Source: Flavobacterium sufflavum (lineage in GTDB: Bacteria; Bacteroidota; Bacteroidia; Flavobacteriales; Flavobacteriaceae). From it: DNA of 64,000 nucleotides. The stretch lies in assembly GCF_004016525.1 (NCBI RefSeq), contig NZ_SACJ01000011.1:1-64000 (forward strand), given 5' to 3'. Position numbers and translations under genes: made by a program. The notes under the pieces are model-generated. The model searched no databases and was not told where the DNA came from. It saw nothing but the letters and a program-made list of their open reading frames with translations. Positions within the stretch are counted from its first letter, which is position 1. Each line of letters opens with the position of its first letter. Shown here one piece after another: positions 7,563 through 14,569 of this stretch.

Positions 7563-8678
7563 ATGAAAGAACGTAATCAATATAGAGAAATAGAAGATTT
7601 TTTGGCTGACGAGTCATTCCGATTGTGGATGAGGTCAAAAAAAGATTTAAGCGGTTGGGAAGAATGGACTTTAGAACATCCTAAACGTGCCAAATTGGTT
7701 GAGGAAGCCCGTTTGTGGTTGTTAGCGATGAAAGTTCCGGACAATAATATGTCTCAGGAAAAACTGAATGCTGCCTTGCAAAGCACCTGGATGAAAATTG
7801 AAAAAACAGAGCAGGAGAGCAAAATGGAGCTAAAGCTAATCCAATTGTGGAGTACTGCCTGGGTTAGAAAAATTGCTGCAGTTTTGGTTTTTGGATTGCT
7901 TTCAGTTTATGTTTATAATAATTATTTTGCTTCCAAAACGTATTATTCCAGTTATGATGAAATAGTGAATAACCTTGATGAAGATGGTTTGTTAGAACAA
8001 ATTAATAATTCAAATAAACCACAAATAGTAACCTTGTCAGATGGAAGTTCGGTATTATTGCAACCTAAAAGTAAGTTGAGTTACCCTAAAATTTTCACAG
8101 GCAATGAGCGAAATGTGTATTTGTCAGGAGAGGCTTTTTTTGAAATTAGCAAAAATCCTAAAAAACCTTTTTTTGTTCATGCCAATGAGATTGTTACTAA
8201 GGTGGTAGGAACCAGTTTTCGAATAAAAGCCTATGCTAACCAATCTAATGTGGAAGTTTTAGTGCGAACAGGAAAGGTGAAAGTAAAGTCGGAAAAAGCC
8301 ATCCGGAATTCATCTCAGGAAGAAATAGTATTGTTGCCTAATCAGGCGCTGCGTTTTACCCGAAAAGATCAAACTTTTGATAAAATTACTGATATTACTA
8401 TGGATAAGTCTATTAGTAGTTCGGTAAAAAGTATCGAGCAGTTGAGTTTTGAATTTACCGATATACCAGTTAGTCAAATCTTTAAAACAATAGAACAGGC
8501 CTACTCTGTAGAAATAGATTTCCCACAACAGGAATTAGAAAAATGTCATTTAACTACTTCTTTAAGTGATCAGCCCTTGCCGGAAAAATTGAAGATTATT
8601 TGTAAAAGCATTGGGAATAATTCCAGTTATACAATGAATGGAAACCAAATAACCATTTTGTCTAAAGGATGTAATTAA
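7563..8678 (+). CDS. FecR-family anti-sigma factor
   Basis: A 371-aa single-pass inner-membrane regulator. It has a cytoplasmic N-terminal part of about 95 residues, one transmembrane helix at about 103-119 (KIAAVLVFGLLSVYVY), a periplasmic FecR domain (VTLSDGSSVLLQP; GEAFFEISK; VVGTSFRIKAY) and a C-terminal DUF4974/STN-like domain (VSQIFKTIEQAYSVEIDF). It should hold the FecI sigma inactive until substrate-loaded SusC contacts it through the STN domain. It lies 80 bp after fecI and 143 bp before susC1. A decayed relative of its C-terminal domain lies upstream of susC2. Confidence 0.93.
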   Translation: MKERNQYREIEDFLADESFRLWMRSKKDLSGWEEWTLEHPKRAKLVEEARLWLLAMKVPDNNMSQEKLNAALQSTWMKIEKTEQESKMELKLIQLWSTAWVRKIAAVLVFGLLSVYVYNNYFASKTYYSSYDEIVNNLDEDGLLEQINNSNKPQIVTLSDGSSVLLQPKSKLSYPKIFTGNERNVYLSGEAFFEISKNPKKPFFVHANEIVTKVVGTSFRIKAYANQSNVEVLVRTGKVKVKSEKAIRNSSQEEIVLLPNQALRFTRKDQTFDKITDITMDKSISSSVKSIEQLSFEFTDIPVSQIFKTIEQAYSVEIDFPQQELEKCHLTTSLSDQPLPEKLKIICKSIGNNSSYTMNGNQITILSKGCN

Positions 8679-8702
8679 AATCAAATAGTTTATGATATCA
8701 AT

Positions 8703-8734
8703 AAAAAAGCGTCGATTGTTGTAGCAATCGACGC
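8703..8734 (-). terminator. Minus-strand intrinsic terminator in front of susC1
   Basis: Perfect 10-bp arms GCGTCGATTG (8709-8718) and CAATCGACGC (8725-8734) enclose a 6-nt loop. On the minus strand the hairpin is followed directly by TTTTTT (8708-8703). On the plus strand there is no T-tract. No protein gene on the minus strand could use it, so it implies an antisense transcript coming from the susC1 start. Confidence 0.7.
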
Positions 8735-8810
8735 CTAAAGTTTTAAACTCACTCTGCAAAGTGGGTTTGAAATGTTTCTTAAATACCCTCAAAACAGTAT
8801 TAATCAAAAC
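8703..8810 (-). ncRNA. Predicted cis-antisense RNA over the susC1 leader
   Basis: A vegetative promoter on the minus strand (TTG at 8845-8843, 20-bp spacer, TAATTTTG at 8822-8815) would start a transcript near 8810. It would end at the hairpin plus T6 at 8734-8703, giving an RNA of about 105 nt complementary to the susC1 untranslated leader. The promoter and most of the RNA body lie in a block kept almost identical in front of susC2. Bacteroides loci of the same FecI/FecR/SusC type use such antisense RNAs (DonS) to repress susC. Prediction from sequence only. Confidence 0.5.
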
Positions 8811-8853
8811 AAACCAAAATTATGAAAAAAACCGTAGTAAAACAACGATTACT
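8748..8853 (+). repeat. 105-bp direct repeat at the susC1 5' end, copy 1
   Basis: 106 bp covering 74 bp of leader and the first ~11 codons of susC1. It matches 14465-14569 with one substitution and one single-base deletion, whereas the genes around it diverge strongly. The leader part can fold (CACT/AGTG; GGGT/ACCC). The block contains the whole predicted antisense promoter. Confidence 0.92.
8815..8845 (-). promoter_or_regulatory. Antisense promoter across the susC1 start codon
   Basis: Minus-strand TTG (8845-8843), 20 bp, TAATTTTG (8822-8815): a full match to the Bacteroidota TAnnTTTG minus-7 box with a near-ideal spacer. It overlaps the ATG of susC1. The same arrangement is kept at 14531-14561. 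Confidence 0.5.
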
Positions 8854-11800
8854 AATCCGATTCATGAAGATGACATTGTACCAATTTATATTAGCAGTTA
8901 TTTTTTCGACTGTTACCATGGCAAACAGCTTAAACGGACAAGGGAAATTAGACACTAAAGTTACTGTTTCAATAACAGATATGAACTTAAATAAAGCATT
9001 GACTGAACTGGGTAAATCAGCCGACGTGAAGTTCTCTTATAATTCGAGAATGGTTCCTTTTGATCAAAAAGTGAGTGTTAAGGCTACTAATGAAGCCTTG
9101 TCGGTAGTGCTTTCGAAAATATTAAAACCACTTAATATTACTTATGCAGTGGTCAGTAATCAAATTATATTAGAAAAAGTTAACGAAAAAGAAAAGGATG
9201 CTAACGATAATTATTTGTTGATTTCTGAGCAACAACAAAAGACACTTAGTGGAGTTGTTGTTGATGCTAAGGGACTTTCGTTACCTGGCGCAAGTGTTCT
9301 TGTAAAAGGAACTAATAATAGTACTTCCACTGATATGGATGGAAAGTTTTCTATTAGAGTTGTTGATAATACAGCCGTAACTTTAGTGGTTTCTTTTATT
9401 GGTTTTGATACTGCCGAAATTCCAATCGGGAATAAAACCGATTTTAAAATTATTTTAAAAGAATCTTCACAGGCACTTAACGAAGTTGTGGTTGTGGGAT
9501 ATGGAACTCAAAAGCGTTCTGACATTACTGGTTCTGTTGCTTCTGTTCCTAAAGAACGTTTAGAGAACTTACCTGTTACAAATATTATGCAGGCTATACA
9601 AGGAACTACAGCCGGTTTGAAAATCTCTCAGAGTTCTTCTGTGCCTGGTAGTACAGCTTCCGTGCAAGTTAGAGGTGTTAATTCAATCAATGCAAATACA
9701 AGTCCTTTAATAGTTTTAGATGGAATCCCTTTCTTTGGAACTACCAATGATATTAATGCAAATGATATTAAATCTATTGAAGTCCTAAAAGATGCATCAG
9801 CAGTTGCAATTTATGGAACTAGGGGAAGTAATGGTGTTATTTTAATTACTAGTAAAAGAGGTAATGTAAATGGAAAACCTATTATTAAGTATAGTGGATA
9901 TGTAGGTTATGAAGAAATATCCAATCCGTTAAAGCCAATGGGACCAGATGCTTATGTTAAAAAATATGCTGATTTTTTGACTGCAAATAAGCTTCCTCAA
10001 ACTGCGGTATTACCAAATTCATCAGAAGTTGATAACTATAATGCTGGAATTACTACCGATTGGCTCAAAGAAGCTACTCAGTCTGGTCAAATTCAAGAAC
10101 ATAACTTAAGTATTTCTAGCGGTACAGATAAATTTCAATATTTTATTTCTGGTTCAAAATTGAAACAAGACGGCGTAGTGAAAGGTTACCAATTTCAAAA
10201 AACTAATTTTAGAATTAATATTGATTCTCAAATAACAGATTATTTAAAAATAGGAACATCAGCATTTTTTACTGAAAATAATTACGATGGAGGAAGATCT
10301 AATTTGTTAAATGCTACTGCTATGAGTCCATATTCTGTAGCTAAAAATGGAAACGGAAGTTATTTAATATTTCCAATGGCTCCAGAGTTATTGTTCCCCA
10401 ACCCTCTTTTAGGATTAGCTACTGATAGGTTAAACAGAGGTAAAAATTTGACTGGATCTGGTTATGTAGAAATAATACCTCTAAAGGGATTGACTTATAA
10501 ACTAAACGGGGCTTATACTTATAACTTAGGTCGATTTGCAAGTTATACTGGTAGACCAGCAAATGATAATAGTGGAACTGCCATTGTTTCTAATGATGAA
10601 ACTACTAATTGGGTAATAGAAAATATATTAACCTATAATAAAGATTTTAATAAACATCATATAGATGTAACAGGATTGTACAGTGCTCAAAAAGTAGATT
10701 ATTTTAAATCTGAAAGCCGTGCTGTGGGATTTATTAATGATGGATTATCGTATAATAATTTAAGTGCAGCTACAACAAAATCAAATTTTTCGAATGCAAA
10801 TGGCTATTCCTTATTATCTCAGATGGGAAGAGTAAATTATTCTTATGACAGTCGATACTTGTTTACGGCTACTGCTAGAAGGGATGGTTACTCTGCTTTT
10901 GGAGCTAATACAAATAAATATGGTGTGTTTCCATCAGTTGCTTTGGGATGGAATATTAAAAATGAATCTTTCTTAAAAGATGTAAGTCTTGTAAATAATC
11001 TAAAATTAAGACTTTCTCATGGAGAAACAGGAAATCAGGCTATAGGCGTTAATCAAACAGCTACTACAGCCACCACCGTACAACAAGCTTTTGATGGAGT
11101 GGCTTTAACAGGGATTTTATATAATGATATTGGGAATGCTAATCTTAATTGGGAGAGTACAATATCGAGTAATATAGGCTTAGATTTTTCGTTTTTTGAA
11201 AACAGAATAGGAGGTTCTATTGAGTTGTATAGATCTAAGACAAAAGATATATTACTGCGGAGAAGCATTCCTAATATCACTGGATATACTACTATATGGG
11301 ATAATTTAGGAAAAATGGAAAACAAGGGACTTGAAATTACTTTAAATACAGTAAATATTCGTACTGAAGATTTTTCATGGAAAACTGATTTTAATTTTTC
11401 TAAATACAAAAATGAATTGACTGATTTGTATGGAGATGGAAAAGATGATTTAGGGAATAATTGGTTTATCGGTAAGCCTTTGAGAGTGGCTTTTGATTAT
11501 GAAAAAGAAGGAATATGGCAGGTAGGTGAAGAGGCTCAAATTGCTCTACAGGATCCTATAGCTAAGCCTGGAGATATTAAATTCAAAGATCAAAATGGAG
11601 ATGGGAAAATTGATAATAATGATAAAGTTATTCTTGGGCAAAGAGATCCAAAATGGACTGGAGGAATGACTAATACCTTTCACTATAAAAACTTCAATCT
11701 TAGCATATTTATTGAAACTTCTCAAGGAGGTCTAAGAAGTAATAGAGACTTAACTTATGCTGATGAAGCAGGTAGAAGAAACTTACCAGAAGATTTTAGA

Positions 11801-12118
11801 TATTGGACACCTGAAAATAAAGATAATTATTGGCCATCACTTTCTGCTTATAAAAATTATAGAGGCTATGGTTTTTGGGAAGATTACAGTTATATAAGAA
11901 TTAAAGATGTACGATTAAGTTACCAATTTTCAAAAGAAAAGCTGGGGAAATACCTTGGAGGGGTGACTATATATACGGCTGTTAGAAACCTACATACATT
12001 TACCAAATGGTATGGTTGGGATCCAGAGAATAATTATGCATCTAGAGGTTCAGATGGTTGGGAAAACAATTATCCAGTTGTAAGATCTTTTTCATTTGGA
12101 GTTAACATCACACTTTAA
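8822..12118 (+). CDS. SusC-family TonB-dependent outer-membrane transporter 1
   Basis: 1098 aa. Order of parts: long signal peptide (about 1-38), an STN domain (about 45-120) that signals to FecR, a carboxypeptidase-regulatory-like beta-sandwich (about 142-225; LPGASVLVKGTNNST), the TonB-dependent plug (NEVVVVGYGTQKRSDITGSV), and a 22-strand-type barrel ending in a C-terminal hydrophobic strand (FSFGVNITL). It imports oligosaccharides with its SusD partner, encoded 26 bp downstream. The FecI/FecR pair upstream and the STN domain indicate substrate-dependent sigma activation. The first ~11 codons and the leader are shared with susC2. A predicted antisense RNA covers its leader. Substrate is probably an arabinose-containing glycan, judged from the hydrolases at the end of the locus. 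Confidence 0.95.
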   Translation: MKKTVVKQRLLIRFMKMTLYQFILAVIFSTVTMANSLNGQGKLDTKVTVSITDMNLNKALTELGKSADVKFSYNSRMVPFDQKVSVKATNEALSVVLSKILKPLNITYAVVSNQIILEKVNEKEKDANDNYLLISEQQQKTLSGVVVDAKGLSLPGASVLVKGTNNSTSTDMDGKFSIRVVDNTAVTLVVSFIGFDTAEIPIGNKTDFKIILKESSQALNEVVVVGYGTQKRSDITGSVASVPKERLENLPVTNIMQAIQGTTAGLKISQSSSVPGSTASVQVRGVNSINANTSPLIVLDGIPFFGTTNDINANDIKSIEVLKDASAVAIYGTRGSNGVILITSKRGNVNGKPIIKYSGYVGYEEISNPLKPMGPDAYVKKYADFLTANKLPQTAVLPNSSEVDNYNAGITTDWLKEATQSGQIQEHNLSISSGTDKFQYFISGSKLKQDGVVKGYQFQKTNFRINIDSQITDYLKIGTSAFFTENNYDGGRSNLLNATAMSPYSVAKNGNGSYLIFPMAPELLFPNPLLGLATDRLNRGKNLTGSGYVEIIPLKGLTYKLNGAYTYNLGRFASYTGRPANDNSGTAIVSNDETTNWVIENILTYNKDFNKHHIDVTGLYSAQKVDYFKSESRAVGFINDGLSYNNLSAATTKSNFSNANGYSLLSQMGRVNYSYDSRYLFTATARRDGYSAFGANTNKYGVFPSVALGWNIKNESFLKDVSLVNNLKLRLSHGETGNQAIGVNQTATTATTVQQAFDGVALTGILYNDIGNANLNWESTISSNIGLDFSFFENRIGGSIELYRSKTKDILLRRSIPNITGYTTIWDNLGKMENKGLEITLNTVNIRTEDFSWKTDFNFSKYKNELTDLYGDGKDDLGNNWFIGKPLRVAFDYEKEGIWQVGEEAQIALQDPIAKPGDIKFKDQNGDGKIDNNDKVILGQRDPKWTGGMTNTFHYKNFNLSIFIETSQGGLRSNRDLTYADEAGRRNLPEDFRYWTPENKDNYWPSLSAYKNYRGYGFWEDYSYIRIKDVRLSYQFSKEKLGKYLGGVTIYTAVRNLHTFTKWYGWDPENNYASRGSDGWENNYPVVRSFSFGVNITL

Positions 12119-12144
12119 TATTATTTATTAAATTAAGAATTAGC

Positions 12145-13821
12145 ATGAAAAAATATATAAATTTTATATCGAGTATAGTTAGTGTAATAGTACTAACCAC
12201 AGCATGTAGTGATTCCTTTTTGGACGAAAAGGTTTTAGATAAATATGCTCCAGAATCATTAACAGATAAGTTAGGTTTTGAGTCATCAGTAATAGGACTT
12301 CATAATAGTTTAAGTACTTTATATACTACAGATCAAGATCAGACATTTATTGTTGCATCAGTGGTAGGGACAGATGAAGTATGGGCTCCTGCGGGTAGGT
12401 CAAATGGTATGGCACGTCCATTTTTTGATTATTCGCAACTTATTTCTACAGATAATGGGACAAGCAAAATATGGACTAATTTGTATAAAATTATCAATAA
12501 TGCCAATATCATTGTTAAGTCCTCAGAAAGCGGAACAACCATAGGTATGAATCAGACTGAACTTGATGCTTTTAAAGCTGAAGCTTACTTTTTTAGAGCT
12601 TATTCTTATAATATGTTAGCTACTCTTTTTGGGGGAGTACCGTTAGTCATTGAACCAATAACTGGTGCTAAAACAGATTTTGTAAGGGCTCCCATTCAAG
12701 ATGTAAATGATTTGATTGTGAGTGATTTATTGTTTGCTGTTGATCATTTGCCAAATGTTAAAAACTTAGTGCATAAAAGTAGAATTCATACAGCTGTTGC
12801 AAACCAGCTTTTGGCAGAAGTATATTTAAGATTAAATAAACCTGATTTAGCAGAAAAACAATGTGATGCTATTTTTAATAGTTTAAATTTTAAACTTATC
12901 ACAGCTAGATTTGGAGTAAAAGCAAATCAACCAGGAGATCTTTTTTCTGACATGTTTTTATTTGGTAATCAAAGAAGAAGCCAAGGGAATACAGAGGTTA
13001 TCTGGGTAATAGAGCAGGAAAATACTACGGATGTTCCAGGAGGAAGTTCAGGAAGTCCTCAGCAACGTAGAGCTTGGGTAGGAGCATATTATGACCTGCC
13101 AGGAATGGTTGTTGCGGATACTCTTGGAGGTAGGGGAATTGGTAGGATTAGATTGAATAATTGGGTTCTTTATCGATTGTATAAAGGGAATGATATGCGT
13201 AATTCTAAATATAATATTCATCGTCAACATTATTTTAATAATAAAGATGCGAAATATAGTACTGTATATGGAAAACCGATTCCTTATGGTCAGAATGCTA
13301 CTTTTACATTGACAGATAATAGCCAATTGAAAATATTTGCTAGCGACACTATTTTTAAATATGCACCTTATACGCAAAAATGGGGACAATTAGATAGTAG
13401 GGATATTTTTGGATATGCTATGAGAAAAGACTTTATAATCATGAGATTGGCTGAAACTTATTTGTTAAGAGCTGAAGCTCGTTTAAAACAAAATAATTTT
13501 AAAGGTGCAGCAGATGATATTAATGTTTTAAGAAATAGAGCTAACGCATCTACAGTAAGCGAGAGTGATATGACTTTAGATTTTATTTTAGATGAAAGAG
13601 CAAGAGAATTAATAGGAGAAGAAAATAGACGAATGACGCTTGTTAGAACAGGAACACTCGTTCAAAGAGCTACTACTTTAACAGGAAAGGCTCCTCTTGC
13701 AGGAGGTGCAATTGAAACTACTAATGGTTTACAAAGTTTCCACGTTCTCTTGCCTATTCCTCAAAGTGAAATCAATCTTAACAAGGATGCTGTATTAGAG
13801 CAAAATCCTGGATATAATTAA
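12145..13821 (+). CDS. SusD-family surface glycan-binding lipoprotein 1
   Basis: 558 aa with a lipoprotein signal peptide (cysteine C21 in TTACSD) and acidic residues just after it, as seen in surface-exposed lipoproteins of this phylum. The body has the SusD/RagB pattern: an N-terminal TPR-like part (AEAYFFRAYSYNMLATLFGG), the later AETYLLRAEARL motif, and the C-terminal ending LLPIPQSEINLN followed by QNPGYN, typical of the family. It caps SusC1 and presents glycan to it. It starts 26 bp after susC1, and a strong terminator follows, closing this unit. Confidence 0.95.
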   Translation: MKKYINFISSIVSVIVLTTACSDSFLDEKVLDKYAPESLTDKLGFESSVIGLHNSLSTLYTTDQDQTFIVASVVGTDEVWAPAGRSNGMARPFFDYSQLISTDNGTSKIWTNLYKIINNANIIVKSSESGTTIGMNQTELDAFKAEAYFFRAYSYNMLATLFGGVPLVIEPITGAKTDFVRAPIQDVNDLIVSDLLFAVDHLPNVKNLVHKSRIHTAVANQLLAEVYLRLNKPDLAEKQCDAIFNSLNFKLITARFGVKANQPGDLFSDMFLFGNQRRSQGNTEVIWVIEQENTTDVPGGSSGSPQQRRAWVGAYYDLPGMVVADTLGGRGIGRIRLNNWVLYRLYKGNDMRNSKYNIHRQHYFNNKDAKYSTVYGKPIPYGQNATFTLTDNSQLKIFASDTIFKYAPYTQKWGQLDSRDIFGYAMRKDFIIMRLAETYLLRAEARLKQNNFKGAADDINVLRNRANASTVSESDMTLDFILDERARELIGEENRRMTLVRTGTLVQRATTLTGKAPLAGGAIETTNGLQSFHVLLPIPQSEINLNKDAVLEQNPGYN

Positions 13822-13882
13822 GAATAACTAATTCAAGTATGTTTAATTGTAATATACTGAATTAATTAATCTAATTTAGATT

Positions 13883-13921
13883 AGCCCTATGTAATTATAA
13901 TGAATTTTATAGGGCTTTTTT
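13883..13921 (+). terminator. Intrinsic terminator after susD1
   Basis: Arms AGCCCTAT (13883-13890) and ATAGGGCT (13909-13916) with an 18-nt loop are followed by TTTTT. It separates the first SusCD pair from the second, so susC2 needs its own promoter or substantial read-through. Confidence 0.8.
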
Positions 13922-14094
13922 ATCCTTAAAAGAAGCTTGGTTAAAAATACTATTTGATTTTTTAATCAATTATGATCTTATTGTAGGTGAAACAACAACT
14001 CAAAAAGTAGTGCAATTTAATACCTTCTTGAATAATTTGTTTAACAGATAAAAGATAAAAGAAGTCTTATCCCGAGTCATCTTAATAGTTTGTG
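13922..14094. other. Non-coding stretch before the fecR remnant
   Basis: AT-rich sequence after the susD1 terminator. I see no convincing frame, hairpin or promoter. It may be more heavily decayed fecR sequence, since recognisable FecR-like translation begins just downstream. Confidence 0.4.
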
Positions 14095-14385
14095 ATGTAG
14101 AAAATACTGATGTTCTTCAGGATAAAGAGCTGTCTAAAAACTAAGAAGTACTAATGATTAGTAAAGTTTTGAATTTAAAGATACTCATATGATACAAATT
14201 TTTAGAATAGTTGAACAGGCATATTTATTAGAAATTGATTTTTTTAACAGAGAAAATTCAAAGATTATTATCTGTAAACCTCTGTCCGTGAAACTAAAAA
14301 TAATTTGTATCTCTTCTGGAAATAATTCCAATTATGTGATGTGCGGAAACCAAATAATTATTTGATCAAAATGGATGTAACTAAA
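14095..14385 (+). pseudogene. Decayed fecR C-terminus upstream of susC2
   Basis: From 14168 the frame reads FEFKDTHMIQIFRIVEQAYLL and later KLKIICISSGNNSNY and GNQIII. This aligns along its length with the DUF4974 end of the intact FecR (FEFTDIPVSQIFKTIEQAYSV; KLKIICKSIGNNSSY; GNQITI). Stops interrupt it: TAA at 14162, exactly where the intact gene has a TTG leucine codon, and TGA at 14363, followed by a one-base shift relative to the intact end. Upstream, in another frame, DVENTDVLQDKELSKN also looks FecR-like, so a frameshift lies between. No start, FecR domain or TM helix survives. The second SusCD pair therefore once had its own FecR. Confidence 0.88.
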
Positions 14386-14416
14386 TTGAAATTGCCTATG
14401 TAATAAAAACAAATAC

Positions 14417-14527
14417 ATAAAACGTCTACATGCTGCAACATAGCCGATGTCTAAATTATTCATCCTCACTCTGCAAAGTGGGTTTGAAATGTTTCTTAAA
14501 TACCCTCAAAATAGTATTAATAAAACA
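14417..14527 (-). ncRNA. Possible antisense RNA over the susC2 leader (eroded terminator)
   Basis: The minus-strand promoter TTG (14561-14559), 20 bp, TAATTTTG (14538-14531) is conserved exactly as at susC1. The matching hairpin is degraded: only CATG/TATG around CTGCAA plus scattered pairs remain at 14423-14451, followed by TTTT. A transcript may still be made but its 3' end is uncertain. Confidence 0.3.
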
Positions 14528-14569
14528 AACCAAAATTATGAAAAAAACCGTAGTAAAACAACGATTACT
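14465..14569 (+). repeat. 105-bp direct repeat at the susC2 5' end, copy 2
   Basis: Second copy of the leader/start block, 105 bp, differing from 8748-8853 by one substitution and one missing base in the leader. Homologous recombination between the copies would delete 5.7 kb and leave one intact SusCD pair. Confidence 0.92.

Noticed and set aside
8703..8734. Hairpin after fecR as a plus-strand terminator
   Set aside because: There is no T-tract on the plus strand; the T6 run is on the minus-strand side, so it was assigned to an antisense transcript instead.
8761..8958. Small plus-strand open frame from GTG in the susC1 leader
   Set aside because: It overlaps susC1 out of frame, has no ATG, and its peptide similarity to the susC2 leader follows from the DNA repeat. 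The leader is better explained as RNA.
14430..14537. In-frame extension of susC2 upstream of its ATG
   Set aside because: It reads through the repeated leader; in copy 1 one extra base puts the same leader out of frame, and susC1 starts at the equivalent ATG. The extension is a by-product of the one-base difference.
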